Below the pieces are notes generated by a model that was given only the letters and a program-made list of their open reading frames with translations, ran no database searches and was not told the DNA's origin. Below, piece by piece: positions 42,604-51,763 of a stretch of 64,000 nt of DNA. Origin of the DNA: Brotaphodocola catenula (GTDB lineage: Bacteria > Bacillota > Clostridia > Lachnospirales > Lachnospiraceae); assembly GCA_020686985.1 (NCBI GenBank), contig JAJEPU010000004.1, positions 1-64,000 of the forward strand, read 5' to 3'. The translations under genes and the position numbers were made by a program. The first letter of the stretch is position 1; every line of letters begins with the position of its first letter.

Positions 42604-43098
42604 ATGAAGCAGATAATTCGAGCATTTCTGATAATGCAGAAAGTGATCACAGCGGTGATCAGCATTGCATTGACTGCCATGATTGCAGTCGTATTTTTGC
42701 AGACTTTCTGTCGCTTTGTGATATTTAAAAGTCTCTCTTGGTCAGAGGAATTGTCACGTTATTTATTTGTTGCAGTGATTGTTCTCGGTGTCAATCTTGC
42801 AATGAGCAATCACATGATGGTAAGAATCGAGATCATTGACAATTACCTGAAGGGAAAAGCAGCAGTAGTTATGAATCTGGTTCGTCGTTTTGCGGCATTG
42901 TTTGTAAATATTATTTTTATGTACAGTGCATTTAAGCTGATTGAGATTGGCGGTTATCAGACAAGCCCGGCAATGAGCATTCCAATGAGTTTCCTGTACA
43001 GCATTATTCTGGTTGGATTTGTGCTGAATGTGCTGGCAGCACTCATGGATATTTATCAGACTTATGTGCGTCAGGTATCGGGAAAGGAGGAAAAATAA
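42604..43098 (+). CDS. TRAP transporter small permease (DctQ family), system 2
   Basis: The 164 residues form four hydrophobic segments. VVFLQTFCRFVIFKSLSWSEELSRYLFVAVIVLGVNLAMSNHMMVRIEI is the DctQ signature. GGGAGGACGAGA precedes the ATG. It abuts the DctM gene. Confidence 0.9.
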   Translation: MKQIIRAFLIMQKVITAVISIALTAMIAVVFLQTFCRFVIFKSLSWSEELSRYLFVAVIVLGVNLAMSNHMMVRIEIIDNYLKGKAAVVMNLVRRFAALFVNIIFMYSAFKLIEIGGYQTSPAMSIPMSFLYSIILVGFVLNVLAALMDIYQTYVRQVSGKEEK

Positions 43099-44382
43099 AT
43101 GCAGACAGCAGCAATAGCTTTGATTGTGGTTCTGATCGTTGCGATGGCGCTTGGATTTGAGATTACCTGGGCGCTTGGACTTGCGTGTATTACAGCAGTC
43201 CTTCTTGACCCGAAATTAACATTTGTAGTGATTTCTCAGAGAATTTTTGCAAACTCCAACAGCTTTTCGATGCTTGCGATTCCGGCATTCATGCTGGCAG
43301 GTGACATCATGTCGAAAGGTGGACTCTCAAAACGTCTTGTTGCGTTTGCGGATTCCCTTGTTGGCTGGATCTCAGGCGGCATTTCTCTGGTGTCAATTGT
43401 GGCATGTACGTTTTTTGCAGCAATCTCCGGTTCTTCCGTTGCGACGACCGCAGCGATTGGTGGTCTGATGTACCCGGAGATGGTTGAGCGCGGATACCCG
43501 GAAGATTATTCGGCAGCGGTTCAGGCGATTGGAGGAACACTCGGAATTGTCATTCCGCCGAGTATTGTTATGGTTATCTATGGAAATATCACAGGTGTTG
43601 CGGTCGGAGATCTTCTGATGGCGGGTATGCTTCCGGGAATCATCTGCTGTGTCTGCCTCTGTATTTATGCTTTTTACAAGGCAAAAAAATACAATTTCCC
43701 AAAGGCAGACAAATTTTCTTTCAAGCGTTTTCTTCTCTCTTTTAAGGATGCGATCTGGGCTCTGATTATGCCGGTGATCATTCTCGGAGGAATTTATGCT
43801 GGAATCTTTACTCCGACGGAATCCGCAGTTGTAGCAGTTGTGTATGGCCTTCTGGTATGTTTGATGATTTACCGAGAAGTGACACTCAAGAGTGTATGGG
43901 AGATCATTCAGAATACTGCTGTCGGAACGGCAAACCTGATGATCCTGGTTGTGACAGCCCAGATGTTTGGATGGCTGATTTCTTATTATCAGATTCCGCA
44001 GTATGTGACAGAGTTCATGCTTTCTTACGTTTCTGGAAAATACATGTTCTGGGCAATTATCATCATTTTGTTGACGATTTGCGGAATGTTCCTCGAGGTT
44101 GGTGCGACAAACCTGATTTTAGCACCGATTCTGGCACCGATTGCAGCGGCATTTGGAATTAATCCGGTTCAGTTTGGACTTGTGTTTGTATTTTTGTTAG
44201 CAATGGGACAGGCAACTCCGCCATTCGGAACTTGTATGTTTGTTGCATGCGGAATCAGCAAACGCTCCGTGGGCGGTGTCTCAAAACAACTGGTACCGTT
44301 TGTTCTGGTTGAGATTTTGTGTGGAATCCTTTTTGCACTGGTACCGGCGTTGTCAACGCTACTTCCGAGCCTGATTTCCTGA
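43099..44382 (+). CDS. TRAP transporter large permease (DctM family), system 2
   Basis: The 427-residue polytopic protein shows PAFMLAGDIMSKGGLSKRLVAFADSLVG, AISGSSVATTAAIGGLMYPEM, GGTLGIVIPPSIVMVIYG and LAMGQATPPFGTCMFVA, the standard TRAP-M motifs. GGAGG in the end of the DctQ gene serves as its ribosome site. Confidence 0.92.
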   Translation: MQTAAIALIVVLIVAMALGFEITWALGLACITAVLLDPKLTFVVISQRIFANSNSFSMLAIPAFMLAGDIMSKGGLSKRLVAFADSLVGWISGGISLVSIVACTFFAAISGSSVATTAAIGGLMYPEMVERGYPEDYSAAVQAIGGTLGIVIPPSIVMVIYGNITGVAVGDLLMAGMLPGIICCVCLCIYAFYKAKKYNFPKADKFSFKRFLLSFKDAIWALIMPVIILGGIYAGIFTPTESAVVAVVYGLLVCLMIYREVTLKSVWEIIQNTAVGTANLMILVVTAQMFGWLISYYQIPQYVTEFMLSYVSGKYMFWAIIIILLTICGMFLEVGATNLILAPILAPIAAAFGINPVQFGLVFVFLLAMGQATPPFGTCMFVACGISKRSVGGVSKQLVPFVLVEILCGILFALVPALSTLLPSLIS

Positions 44383-44570
44383 TAAAAATGAGATCAGGAA
44401 GAACAGGAAAAATCGGAAATCGAGGAGCAGGAATTTTTGCGAAAGCAATTTAAAGTAACAAATAAAAAGAATCAAAAAGAGTTAAAAGAATCAAAATGAT
44501 CCATGCCGTCCATGCTGGAATGGAAAAATGGGAAAGATGAGAGTTCTGTACGAAAAGGAGGTATATTACA

Positions 44571-45611
44571 ATGAAAAATACGATGAAGGAAGTTGTAGTA
44601 GTAAAACCGCACGAATATGAGGTAAGAGAAGTTCCGGTTCCAGAGCTTCAGAATGAGGATGAGGTTCTGATCCAGATGAAATCTGCAGGTGTCTGCGGAA
44701 GTGACCATCACATCTATCACGGACTGAATCCGTGTTCCACTTATCCGCGCATTCCGGGTCATGAGAATGCGGGAGTGATTGCCAAGGTTGGAAAGAATGT
44801 CAAGAATGTAAAGGTTGGAGATCACGTTATTGTCGATCTGATTTCGACCTGCGGAACCTGTTATCAGTGCAGAATCGGAAGAAAGAATGTCTGTGAGCAT
44901 GTGAAAGTGCGTGGATCAGGTGCAGACGGAGGCTGGAGAGAGTATTTTACGGCACCGGCAAAGGAAGTGTACAAGATCAGCGATTCTGTTGACTGGAAGG
45001 ATGCAGCTCTCGTGGAGCCGTATGCGATCGGCGGACATTGCACGAGCCGTGCGCGAATCGTTCCGGATGATGTTGTCTTCATTCTCGGAACAGGAACGAT
45101 TGGTTCGATCATTCTTCAGACCTGCAAGGCGAAGGGATGCAAGACTGTGATCTGTTGTGATGTGGATGAGGCATCCTTGGAGCGTGCAAAGGGATATGGT
45201 GCAGATTATGTGATCAATTCTAAGACGGAGGATGTCGTAAAGCGGATTCAGGAGATCACAGAAGGTCATGGCGTGACGGTAGCTTTTGATTCTGCATGCT
45301 TCCCGGGATCTTTGACCATGTGTATGCAGCCGGGAATCCTCTGCAATGCGGGACGCATGATTCCTCTCGGATTCTCGACAGGAAAAGAAGAGATTACGCA
45401 GGCGATGATCAACCAGAGAGAGCTTGACATCATTGGTTCGAGAATGTCCTGCTTCCAGTTTGAGCCGACGATTGAGCGCATGGAGAAGGGAGAACTGAAC
45501 ACAAAGGGAATTGCAACGATGTTTATCCCATTCTCTGAGATTGACAAGGTATTTTACAACATGGATCATCCGACTCCGGAATCCAAGAAGATGGTAATCC
45601 TGTTTGATTAA
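44571..45611 (+). CDS. Zinc-dependent alcohol dehydrogenase, probable hexonate 5-dehydrogenase
   Basis: A 346-residue MDR enzyme. Catalytic zinc ligands are C42 (VCGSDHH), H64-E65 (PGHENAG), and structural zinc ligands are C94, C97, C100, C108. The NAD fold starts at VFILGTGTIGSIILQTCKAKG. It resembles sorbitol, L-idonate and L-gulonate 5-dehydrogenases. In this operon, oxidation of L-idonate to 5-ketogluconate or L-gulonate to fructuronate is the most useful reading, but the specific substrate cannot be read. AAGGAGG lies ten bases upstream. It is 188 bases after the TRAP genes. Confidence 0.82.
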   Translation: MKNTMKEVVVVKPHEYEVREVPVPELQNEDEVLIQMKSAGVCGSDHHIYHGLNPCSTYPRIPGHENAGVIAKVGKNVKNVKVGDHVIVDLISTCGTCYQCRIGRKNVCEHVKVRGSGADGGWREYFTAPAKEVYKISDSVDWKDAALVEPYAIGGHCTSRARIVPDDVVFILGTGTIGSIILQTCKAKGCKTVICCDVDEASLERAKGYGADYVINSKTEDVVKRIQEITEGHGVTVAFDSACFPGSLTMCMQPGILCNAGRMIPLGFSTGKEEITQAMINQRELDIIGSRMSCFQFEPTIERMEKGELNTKGIATMFIPFSEIDKVFYNMDHPTPESKKMVILFD

Positions 45612-45742
45612 TTAAATAAATGTTGAGATTGTTCATTGGACAGGCAGAGAAAGAAAACATAAATAGGCAAGACAAAAGCGAAAATAAAAGAGAAACTAAC
45701 AAAAAATAAAGAAAGAAAACCAGAAAAAGAGGAGAAACAGCC

Positions 45743-46516
45743 ATGAAGTATGATTACAAGAAAATGTTTGATGTAGCAGGAAAGAATGCGATTGTTACCG
45801 GAGGCGCTCAGGGACTTTCAAGAGGTATGGCAGAAGGTCTTTTAGAGAATGGATGTAAGGTTGTCCTGATTGATGTGCAGAAAGAAAAGCTGGAGCAGGT
45901 GTGCAGGGAGTATCGTGAGATGGGATACGAGGCATACGGTGTATGCGGAAATCTGGCAGATCGTGCGGATGTGGATCGTGTTTTCAAGGAGGCGATGGAG
46001 ATTCTTGACGGACGTCTGGATGTCCTGATTCCGGCAGCAGGAATTCAGCGCCGTCATCTCCCGGAAGAGTTCCCGATTGAGGAGTGGGATCTTGTCTTAA
46101 ACATCAACTTGAATGCAGTATTTCTGATGATTCAGAAGGCTTTGCAGGTAATGCTCAAGCAGAAGACGGGCGGCAAGATTATCACAATCGGTTCCATGGT
46201 AACCTGGTTCGGAGGAACAACGGTTCCGGCATACACCGCATCGAAGGGTGCAGTTTCTCAGCTGACAAAGAGCCTTGCAGTTGACTGTGCCGGAAGAGGA
46301 ATCAACATTAACTGCATTTGTCCGGGATATATGGATACAGAGATGTGTGCCAATATGACTCAGGCGAGAAAAGATGAGTGTACAGTAAGAATTCCGGCAG
46401 GCAGATGGGGAACCCCGGATGATCTGAAGGGACCGGTTCTGTTCCTTGCATCTTCTGCATCAGATTACTTAAATGGCGCAACCATTCCGGTAGATGGTGG
46501 TTATCTGGTAAAGTAA
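45743..46516 (+). CDS. SDR-family oxidoreductase, probable gluconate 5-dehydrogenase-like
   Basis: The 257-residue classical SDR has the NAD(P) motif TGGAQGLSRGMAEGL (about 19-33), PAAGI in place of NNAG, and the catalytic Ser-Tyr-Lys in SMVTWFGGTTVPAYTASK. The FDVAGKNAIVTGG start and PGYMDTEMC, GRWGTPDDLKGPVLFLASSASDYLNGATIPVDGGY end are as in IdnO/KduD-type dehydrogenases. It would reduce 5-ketogluconate to gluconate (or a related ketoacid step). It is the last gene of the operon and ends before a hairpin at 46562. Confidence 0.85.
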   Translation: MKYDYKKMFDVAGKNAIVTGGAQGLSRGMAEGLLENGCKVVLIDVQKEKLEQVCREYREMGYEAYGVCGNLADRADVDRVFKEAMEILDGRLDVLIPAAGIQRRHLPEEFPIEEWDLVLNINLNAVFLMIQKALQVMLKQKTGGKIITIGSMVTWFGGTTVPAYTASKGAVSQLTKSLAVDCAGRGININCICPGYMDTEMCANMTQARKDECTVRIPAGRWGTPDDLKGPVLFLASSASDYLNGATIPVDGGYLVK

Positions 46517-46561
46517 TGATTCACCTGTAAATGGATTCTTCTGCTAAAAATAGATGAAGCG

Positions 46562-46598
46562 ATAAGACTGTCAGAACGATTCTGATAGTCTTATTTGC
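46562..46598 (+). terminator. Probable terminator of the hexonate operon
   Basis: ATAAGACT(G)TCAGAA pairs with TTCTGATAGTCTTAT around a three-base loop, with a short T stretch after. Confidence 0.65.
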
Positions 46599-46775
46599 AT
46601 TTGGATGCTGGCCAGACATGGATTTTGCTGTTTTATGAGAGCTTTGTCAGAAAAGAAACACAGGTTGACGTTATTTCCCGAAACCCTTATAATTTTCTTG
46701 AAAGAAATTAAGGCTATCTCTTCAACAGTCAGGAAAACAAGAAAACAGGCGAAACACAGGAAGGAAAATTACAAG

Positions 46776-47987
46776 ATGAAAAACGTGATTGTCGGACAGT
46801 CTGGCGGTCCTACCGCAGTGATTAATGCAAGTCTTTACGGAGTCATCCGCGAAGCACTGAAATCAGAGGAAGTTGGTCATGTCTATGGAATGATCAATGG
46901 AATCGAGGGCTTTTTACAGGATAAGTATATGGATCTCGGAGAGGAACTCTCAGAGGGCGAGTTAGAGCTTCTGAAGCTGACTCCGGCGGCCTATCTTGGT
47001 TCATGCCGTTACAAACTGCCGGAAGATCTGTCAGCAGTTTTTTATCAGACGATTTTTGAAAAACTAAATGATCTCAATATCGGATATTTCTTCTACATCG
47101 GAGGAAATGATTCGATGGATACGGTGAGCAAGCTGTCCCGCTGTGCACAGGAGAATGGAAGCGACATCCGTTTCATCGGAATTCCGAAGACGATCGATAA
47201 CGATCTGATTCTGACCGATCATACGCCGGGTTACGGAAGTGCGGCAAAGTATGTGGCTTCCACGGTCAGAGAGATCGTGCTTGATGCTTCTGTCTACCAG
47301 CAGAAGGCAGTGACGATCGTGGAGCTCATGGGGCGTCATGCGGGCTGGCTGACCGCCGCAAGTGCGCTTGCAAGAAAGTTCCCGGGCGATAACCCGATGC
47401 TGATCTATCTGCCGGAGTCGAACTTTGAGCTTGCAGATTTTGCGAAGGATCTTGAGAAGGCACTTGAGAAGAGAAACAGCGTGATTGTCTGCGTGTCCGA
47501 GGGAATCTCCGATGCGTCTGGAACCTTTATCTGCGAGTACGGAGATGAGGCGATGGTTGACAACTTCGGTCACAAGATGCTGACCGGATGCGGAAAAGTG
47601 TTAGAGAACTTCGTGCGCCGTCAGCTTGGAATCAAGGTGCGCTCGGTGGAGTTGAATGTCAGCCAGAGATGCAGTGGAATCGGGTCGTCACTGACCGATA
47701 TCGAGGAGGCATCCCGCGCCGGAAGTGAGGGCGTGAAGGTGGCGCTTGCAGGAGAGACCGGTGTGATGGTCGCATTCAAGAGAACCGGCGATGATCCGTA
47801 CCAGATGGAGTGTGCAATCGAGGATGTCAATAAGATCTGCAATCAGGAGAAGCCGGTGCCGGCAGAGTGGATTGTAAACGGAAATGATGTCTCCGAGGAG
47901 TTTCTCACCTATGCGCGTCCTCTGATTCAGGGAGAGCCGGTGCGCCCGATGAAGGATGGTCTGCCGGAGTATCTGCATAGAAGGTAA
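46776..47987 (+). CDS. 6-phosphofructokinase, PPi-dependent type
   Basis: The 403-residue PFK starts KNVIVGQSGGPTAVINASL. The two positions that decide the phosphoryl donor are PPi-type: GGND (Asp where ATP enzymes have Gly) and PKTIDND (Lys where ATP enzymes have Gly). MGRHAGWL and the SQRCSGIGSSLTD loop follow. It phosphorylates fructose 6-phosphate with pyrophosphate, reversibly. The start chosen is 46776 after AGGAAGG. A 57-codon longer frame upstream covers the terminator hairpin of the previous operon and is rejected. Confidence 0.88.
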   Translation: MKNVIVGQSGGPTAVINASLYGVIREALKSEEVGHVYGMINGIEGFLQDKYMDLGEELSEGELELLKLTPAAYLGSCRYKLPEDLSAVFYQTIFEKLNDLNIGYFFYIGGNDSMDTVSKLSRCAQENGSDIRFIGIPKTIDNDLILTDHTPGYGSAAKYVASTVREIVLDASVYQQKAVTIVELMGRHAGWLTAASALARKFPGDNPMLIYLPESNFELADFAKDLEKALEKRNSVIVCVSEGISDASGTFICEYGDEAMVDNFGHKMLTGCGKVLENFVRRQLGIKVRSVELNVSQRCSGIGSSLTDIEEASRAGSEGVKVALAGETGVMVAFKRTGDDPYQMECAIEDVNKICNQEKPVPAEWIVNGNDVSEEFLTYARPLIQGEPVRPMKDGLPEYLHRR

Positions 47988-47995
47988 GAAAAGAT

Positions 47996-48024
47996 TTGCA
48001 AAATTTTCGTACTTGTTATATACT
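47996..48024 (+). promoter_or_regulatory. Promoter of the SEC-C gene
   Basis: TTGCAA (47996-48001), 17-base spacer, TATACT (48019-48024). The leader of about 155 bases has a perfect ACAGAG-GGAT-CTCTGT hairpin near 48038-48053. Confidence 0.6.
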
Positions 48025-48187
48025 ATGTAAGAGTCTGTACAGAGGGATCTCTGTGCCCGAAATGTGTTTGTGACAGAAAGTATTGCGAAACCGATTTTGA
48101 ATGAAACACGTTTTGGTATATACAGGAAATCAATAACATCGAAATGATGTAAGAAAATGTAAAAAAACGAAGGAAGGAAACAAAATC

Positions 48188-48697
48188 ATGGCATTATTAG
48201 AGACATGGAGAAACCTTGCTTACGGCAATGGTTTGAGTGATAAAGAGAAGGAAAACCTGTGGAACGGTTACTTCACGATCGAGAAGGGCATCTACGAGCA
48301 GATCCTTTCCAACCCGACTGAGGTTGTTACCGGAACCGTTAAGGGACTGGCTGAGAAGTACGGTACCGAGGTTCTGATCATGACCGGATTCCTTGATGGA
48401 ATCAACGAGAGCTTAAAGGGCTACGAGAACCCGATCGACACGATGGACGAGGATACCGAGGTTAAGATCGAGATCGATCCGGAGAAGCTGTACTACAACA
48501 TGGTAGAGGCAAAGGCTTCCTGGCTGTATGAGCTTCCGCAGTGGGATTCCATCCTGAGCGAGGAGACCCGTAAGGAACTTTACAAGAAGCAGAAGGCATC
48601 TGGTACAATCCGCAAGGGAAAGAAAATCTTCCCGAACGATCCGTGCCCGTGCGGAAGCGGTAAGAAGTACAAGAAGTGCTGTGGTAAAAACGCATAA
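48188..48697 (+). CDS. SEC-C zinc-motif protein
   Basis: A 169-residue, probably cytosolic protein: a helical N-terminal domain (1-140) without recognisable motif and a C-terminal SEC-C zinc knuckle [15 protein letters not shown] (about 152-166), the motif SecA uses to bind SecB and ribosomes. Codon choice looks highly biased (AAG, GTT, ATC, CCG), suggesting strong expression. GAAGGAAA lies before the ATG. The function is unknown; a ribosome- or nascent-chain-linked role is a guess from the motif. Confidence 0.8.
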   Translation: MALLETWRNLAYGNGLSDKEKENLWNGYFTIEKGIYEQILSNPTEVVTGTVKGLAEKYGTEVLIMTGFLDGINESLKGYENPIDTMDEDTEVKIEIDPEKLYYNMVEAKASWLYELPQWDSILSEETRKELYKKQKASGTIRKGKKIFPNDPCPCGSGKKYKKCCGKNA

Positions 48698-48773
48698 GTT
48701 GCGGGAACATACCGTGCATGATCGTTGCCGTTTGCGCAGTGAGTGAACAGCAATGCCATAAGAGGTGAAAGAG

Positions 48774-48817
48774 GAGCAGGAGTATCCGGTTTACGGCGGG
48801 GTGCACCTGCTCTTTTT
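48774..48817 (+). terminator. Terminator after the SEC-C gene
   Basis: GAGCAGG (48774-48780) pairs with CCTGCTC (48806-48812) and TTTTT follows. Confidence 0.6.
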
Positions 48818-48880
48818 GCCACATGGAGAAAATGTGTTTACTGCAAAGTGTTTGTTGCAAAAGAGGTGAGAAGAGAAACA

Positions 48881-49636
48881 ATGGAAGCATATACAGGATT
48901 TGCGGGAGTGTATGATCTGTTTATGGACAACATTCCATATGAGGAATGGTGTGAGTATCTGACCGGGCTTCTGAAGGAGTATGGGGTGGAGGATGGACTT
49001 GTCCTCGACCTCGGATGCGGAACCGGAAAACTGACTCGTCTTTTAGCGGATTATGGTTATGATATGATCGGTGTGGATCTGTCCGAGGAAATGCTTCAGA
49101 TCGCGGTTCAGAAGGAGGCAGAGGAGCCGAGAGGAATTCTGTATCTGGAACAGGATATGCGAGAGTTTGAGCTTTACGGAACGGTTCACGCGGTTGTGAG
49201 CATCTGCGATTCGATGAATTATCTGATGGAGTACGAGGATCTCGTTCAGGTTGTCCGACTTGCGAATAATTACCTTGATCCGCACGGAGTCTTTATCTTT
49301 GATCTCAACACCGTGTACAAGTACCGGGAAGAGCTTGGAGAGCAGACGATTGCGGAGAATCGTGAGGAGAGCAGTTTCATTTGGGAGAATTTCTACGATG
49401 AGGAGGAGATGGTCAACGAGTACGATCTGACACTTTTCATCCGCGAGGAAGACGGACGATACGGAAAATATGAGGAGACGCACTACCAGCGCGCCTATGA
49501 GCTGGAGACAGTCAAGAAGGCGATTGCGGAGGGCGGAATGGAACTCGTGGCGATTTACGATGCATTTACGCATGAGGCGCCGACTGAGGAAAGTGAGAGA
49601 GTGTATGTGATTGCGCGTGAGCGCGGAAAGGAATAG
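48881..49636 (+). CDS. Class I SAM-dependent methyltransferase
   Basis: The 251-residue enzyme has the SAM motif I VLDLGCGTGKLTRLL (about 41-55), the acidic GVDLSEEML that follows and VVSICDSMNYL as post-motif. The start is the ATG at 48881; the longer frame overlaps the terminator. The substrate is unknown. It is 11 bases before hslO and probably in the same operon. Confidence 0.82.
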   Translation: MEAYTGFAGVYDLFMDNIPYEEWCEYLTGLLKEYGVEDGLVLDLGCGTGKLTRLLADYGYDMIGVDLSEEMLQIAVQKEAEEPRGILYLEQDMREFELYGTVHAVVSICDSMNYLMEYEDLVQVVRLANNYLDPHGVFIFDLNTVYKYREELGEQTIAENREESSFIWENFYDEEEMVNEYDLTLFIREEDGRYGKYEETHYQRAYELETVKKAIAEGGMELVAIYDAFTHEAPTEESERVYVIARERGKE

Positions 49637-49647
49637 AGGGACAAACG

Positions 49648-50526
49648 ATGGGAGATTATATGATTCGTGCAACGGCGGCTGAAGGTCAGATCCGTGCATT
49701 TGCTGCAACAACGAGAGATATGGTGGAGTATGCGCGTGCAGCGCATAATTTGAGCCCGGTGGCATCCGCTGCCCTTGGTCGTCTGATGACCGCAGGTGTG
49801 TTGATGGGTTCGATGATGAAGGGAGATCAGGATCTTCTGACCTTGAAGATCAACGGAGATGGTCCGATTCACGGCATCACAGTGACGGCTGATTCTCACG
49901 GAAATGTGAAGGGATATGTCGGAGATCCGCAGGTTATGCTTCCTCCGAATGAGTTTGGAAAGCTCGATGTCGGTGGTGCAGTCGGAATCGGTGTGCTCAG
50001 CGTGATCAAGGACATCGGTCTGAAAGAGCCGTATGTCGGACAGACTCAGCTTGTGACGAGCGAGATTGCCGAGGATCTGACCTACTATTTTGCAACTTCT
50101 GAGCAGACTCCGTCGAGCGTGGCACTCGGAGTTCTGATGAATAAGGATAACACAGTTCGTCAGGCAGGCGGATTCATCATCCAGCTGATGCCGGGAGCAT
50201 CCGAGGAGATCATTTCCGGTCTTGAGGAGAGGCTCAAGGAGATCACTTCGATCACCTCTCTGCTCGATGCAGGAAATACGCCGGAGCAGATTCTTCAGAA
50301 AGTGCTTGGCGGATTTGGTCTGGAGATTCTGGATTCGGTGCCGGTTCAGTTCCATTGCAACTGCTCCAAGTCGAGAATCGAGAAGGCACTGATCAGTGTC
50401 GGAAAGAAAGAATTGCAGAGCATGATCGATGACGGAGAGACGATTGAGGTCAATTGTCATTTCTGCAACAAGCATTATCCGATTACGGTTGAAGAACTCA
50501 AGGAACTGCTTGAGAAGGCAAAATAA
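49648..50526 (+). CDS. hslO: Hsp33 redox-regulated chaperonin
   Basis: The 292-residue holdase is activated by oxidation. The C-terminal zinc center is CNC and CHFC (FHCNCSKSRIEKAL and VNCHFCNKHYP), and VGDPQVMLPPNEFGKLDVGGAVG is an N-terminal family motif. It protects proteins during oxidative and heat stress. It is the second gene of a run with methyltransferase, deoC, cdd and deoB, with short gaps (11 and 45 bases). Confidence 0.95.
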   Translation: MGDYMIRATAAEGQIRAFAATTRDMVEYARAAHNLSPVASAALGRLMTAGVLMGSMMKGDQDLLTLKINGDGPIHGITVTADSHGNVKGYVGDPQVMLPPNEFGKLDVGGAVGIGVLSVIKDIGLKEPYVGQTQLVTSEIAEDLTYYFATSEQTPSSVALGVLMNKDNTVRQAGGFIIQLMPGASEEIISGLEERLKEITSITSLLDAGNTPEQILQKVLGGFGLEILDSVPVQFHCNCSKSRIEKALISVGKKELQSMIDDGETIEVNCHFCNKHYPITVEELKELLEKAK

Positions 50527-50571
50527 GAGTAATATTGGATCGAACAAAGTGAAGGAGAAGGGGGAGACAAG

Positions 50572-51231
50572 ATGGAGAAGAAAGAACTTGCGCACTATGT
50601 GGATCACACACAGCTTTCTCAGACTGCGGTCTGGGCGGATATTGAGAAACTCTGTGATGAGGCGATTCGTTTTGAAACGGCGTCTGTGTGTATTCCGCCG
50701 TCCTATGTCAAGCAGGCGAAGGAGTATGTCGGGGAGAAGATGGCGGTATGTACCGTGATCGGATTCCCGAACGGATATAACACGACCGAAGTCAAGGAGT
50801 TTGAGACGCGTCAGGCACTTGAGGACGGAGCGGATGAGATCGACATGGTGATCAACCTCGGCTGGGTCAAGGATGGACAATATGATCTTGTGGAGGAGGA
50901 GATTCGCACGCTCAAAAAGGCATGTGGGGAAAAAATTCTGAAGGTTATCATTGAGACCTGTCTGCTGACTGAGGAAGAGAAAATCCGCATGTGCGAGGTT
51001 GTGACGGCTTCCGGAGCAGATTTTATTAAGACCTCGACTGGATTTTCCAAGGCGGGTGCAACGTTTGAGGATATTGAGCTATTTGCAAAACACGTCGGAG
51101 AAAACGTAAAGATCAAGGCAGCGGGCGGAATTTCAAGCCTTGAGGATGCGGAAAAGTTCCTTGAACTCGGGGCAAACCGTCTCGGAACGAGCCGGATCGT
51201 GCGCCTTCTCGAAGCAGAGGAGCAGGCATAG
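50572..51231 (+). CDS. deoC: Deoxyribose-phosphate aldolase
   Basis: DeoC splits 2-deoxyribose 5-phosphate into glyceraldehyde 3-phosphate and acetaldehyde. The 219 residues include the N-terminal [20 protein letters not shown] and the Schiff-base Lys in [26 protein letters not shown] holds the second active-site Lys. It is followed at once by cdd, so deoxynucleoside salvage is encoded as a unit. Confidence 0.95.
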   Translation: MEKKELAHYVDHTQLSQTAVWADIEKLCDEAIRFETASVCIPPSYVKQAKEYVGEKMAVCTVIGFPNGYNTTEVKEFETRQALEDGADEIDMVINLGWVKDGQYDLVEEEIRTLKKACGEKILKVIIETCLLTEEEKIRMCEVVTASGADFIKTSTGFSKAGATFEDIELFAKHVGENVKIKAAGGISSLEDAEKFLELGANRLGTSRIVRLLEAEEQA

Positions 51232-51702
51232 ATGAATCATAAGAATACCATGTATACCGATACCATGCATTCGCAGGCATCTGCGGATGAGATGACAAAA
51301 AATCTGATTGAGCGGGCGACAGAGGCGATGGGACGCGCGTATGCGCCATACTCTCATTTTCAGGTGGGAGCTGCGCTTCTGACAAAAGATGGAAAAATCT
51401 ATCTCGGATGCAACATTGAGAATGCGAGCTATACGCCGACAAACTGTGCGGAGCGCACGGCATTTTTCAAGGCAGTCAGCGAGGGCGAGCGGGAATTTGA
51501 GGCGATCTGTATCATCGGCGGAAAGAACGGTGTGGCAAGTGGCGTGACGGCTCCGTGTGGCGTCTGCCGTCAGGTAATGCGGGAGTTTTGCAACCCGAGT
51601 ACGTTTCGCATCATTCTTCCAGACGGAGCAGATTTCTATCAGGAGTTTTTGCTGGAGGAGCTTTTTCCGCTCAGCTTCGGTCTGGAAAACCTGTTGGATT
51701 GA
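51232..51702 (+). CDS. cdd: Cytidine deaminase
   Basis: The 156-residue zinc enzyme deaminates (deoxy)cytidine to (deoxy)uridine. The motifs are NCAERTAFF (catalytic Glu and zinc Cys) and PCGVCRQ (zinc Cys pair). It is slightly longer than the 130-140 usual because of a polar N-terminus of about 18 residues; a later Met may be used. The ATG directly follows the deoC stop. Confidence 0.93.
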   Translation: MNHKNTMYTDTMHSQASADEMTKNLIERATEAMGRAYAPYSHFQVGAALLTKDGKIYLGCNIENASYTPTNCAERTAFFKAVSEGEREFEAICIIGGKNGVASGVTAPCGVCRQVMREFCNPSTFRIILPDGADFYQEFLLEELFPLSFGLENLLD

Positions 51703-51763
51703 TTAAGAAATAGCATAGATCGCAAGAAAACAGAATGGTTAGAAAGAATGGAGGATGGACAGA

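Noticed and set aside
46605-46775. 57-codon extension of the phosphofructokinase gene
   Set aside because: It covers an intergenic region just after a terminator; the family start MKNVIVGQSGGPT is at 46776.
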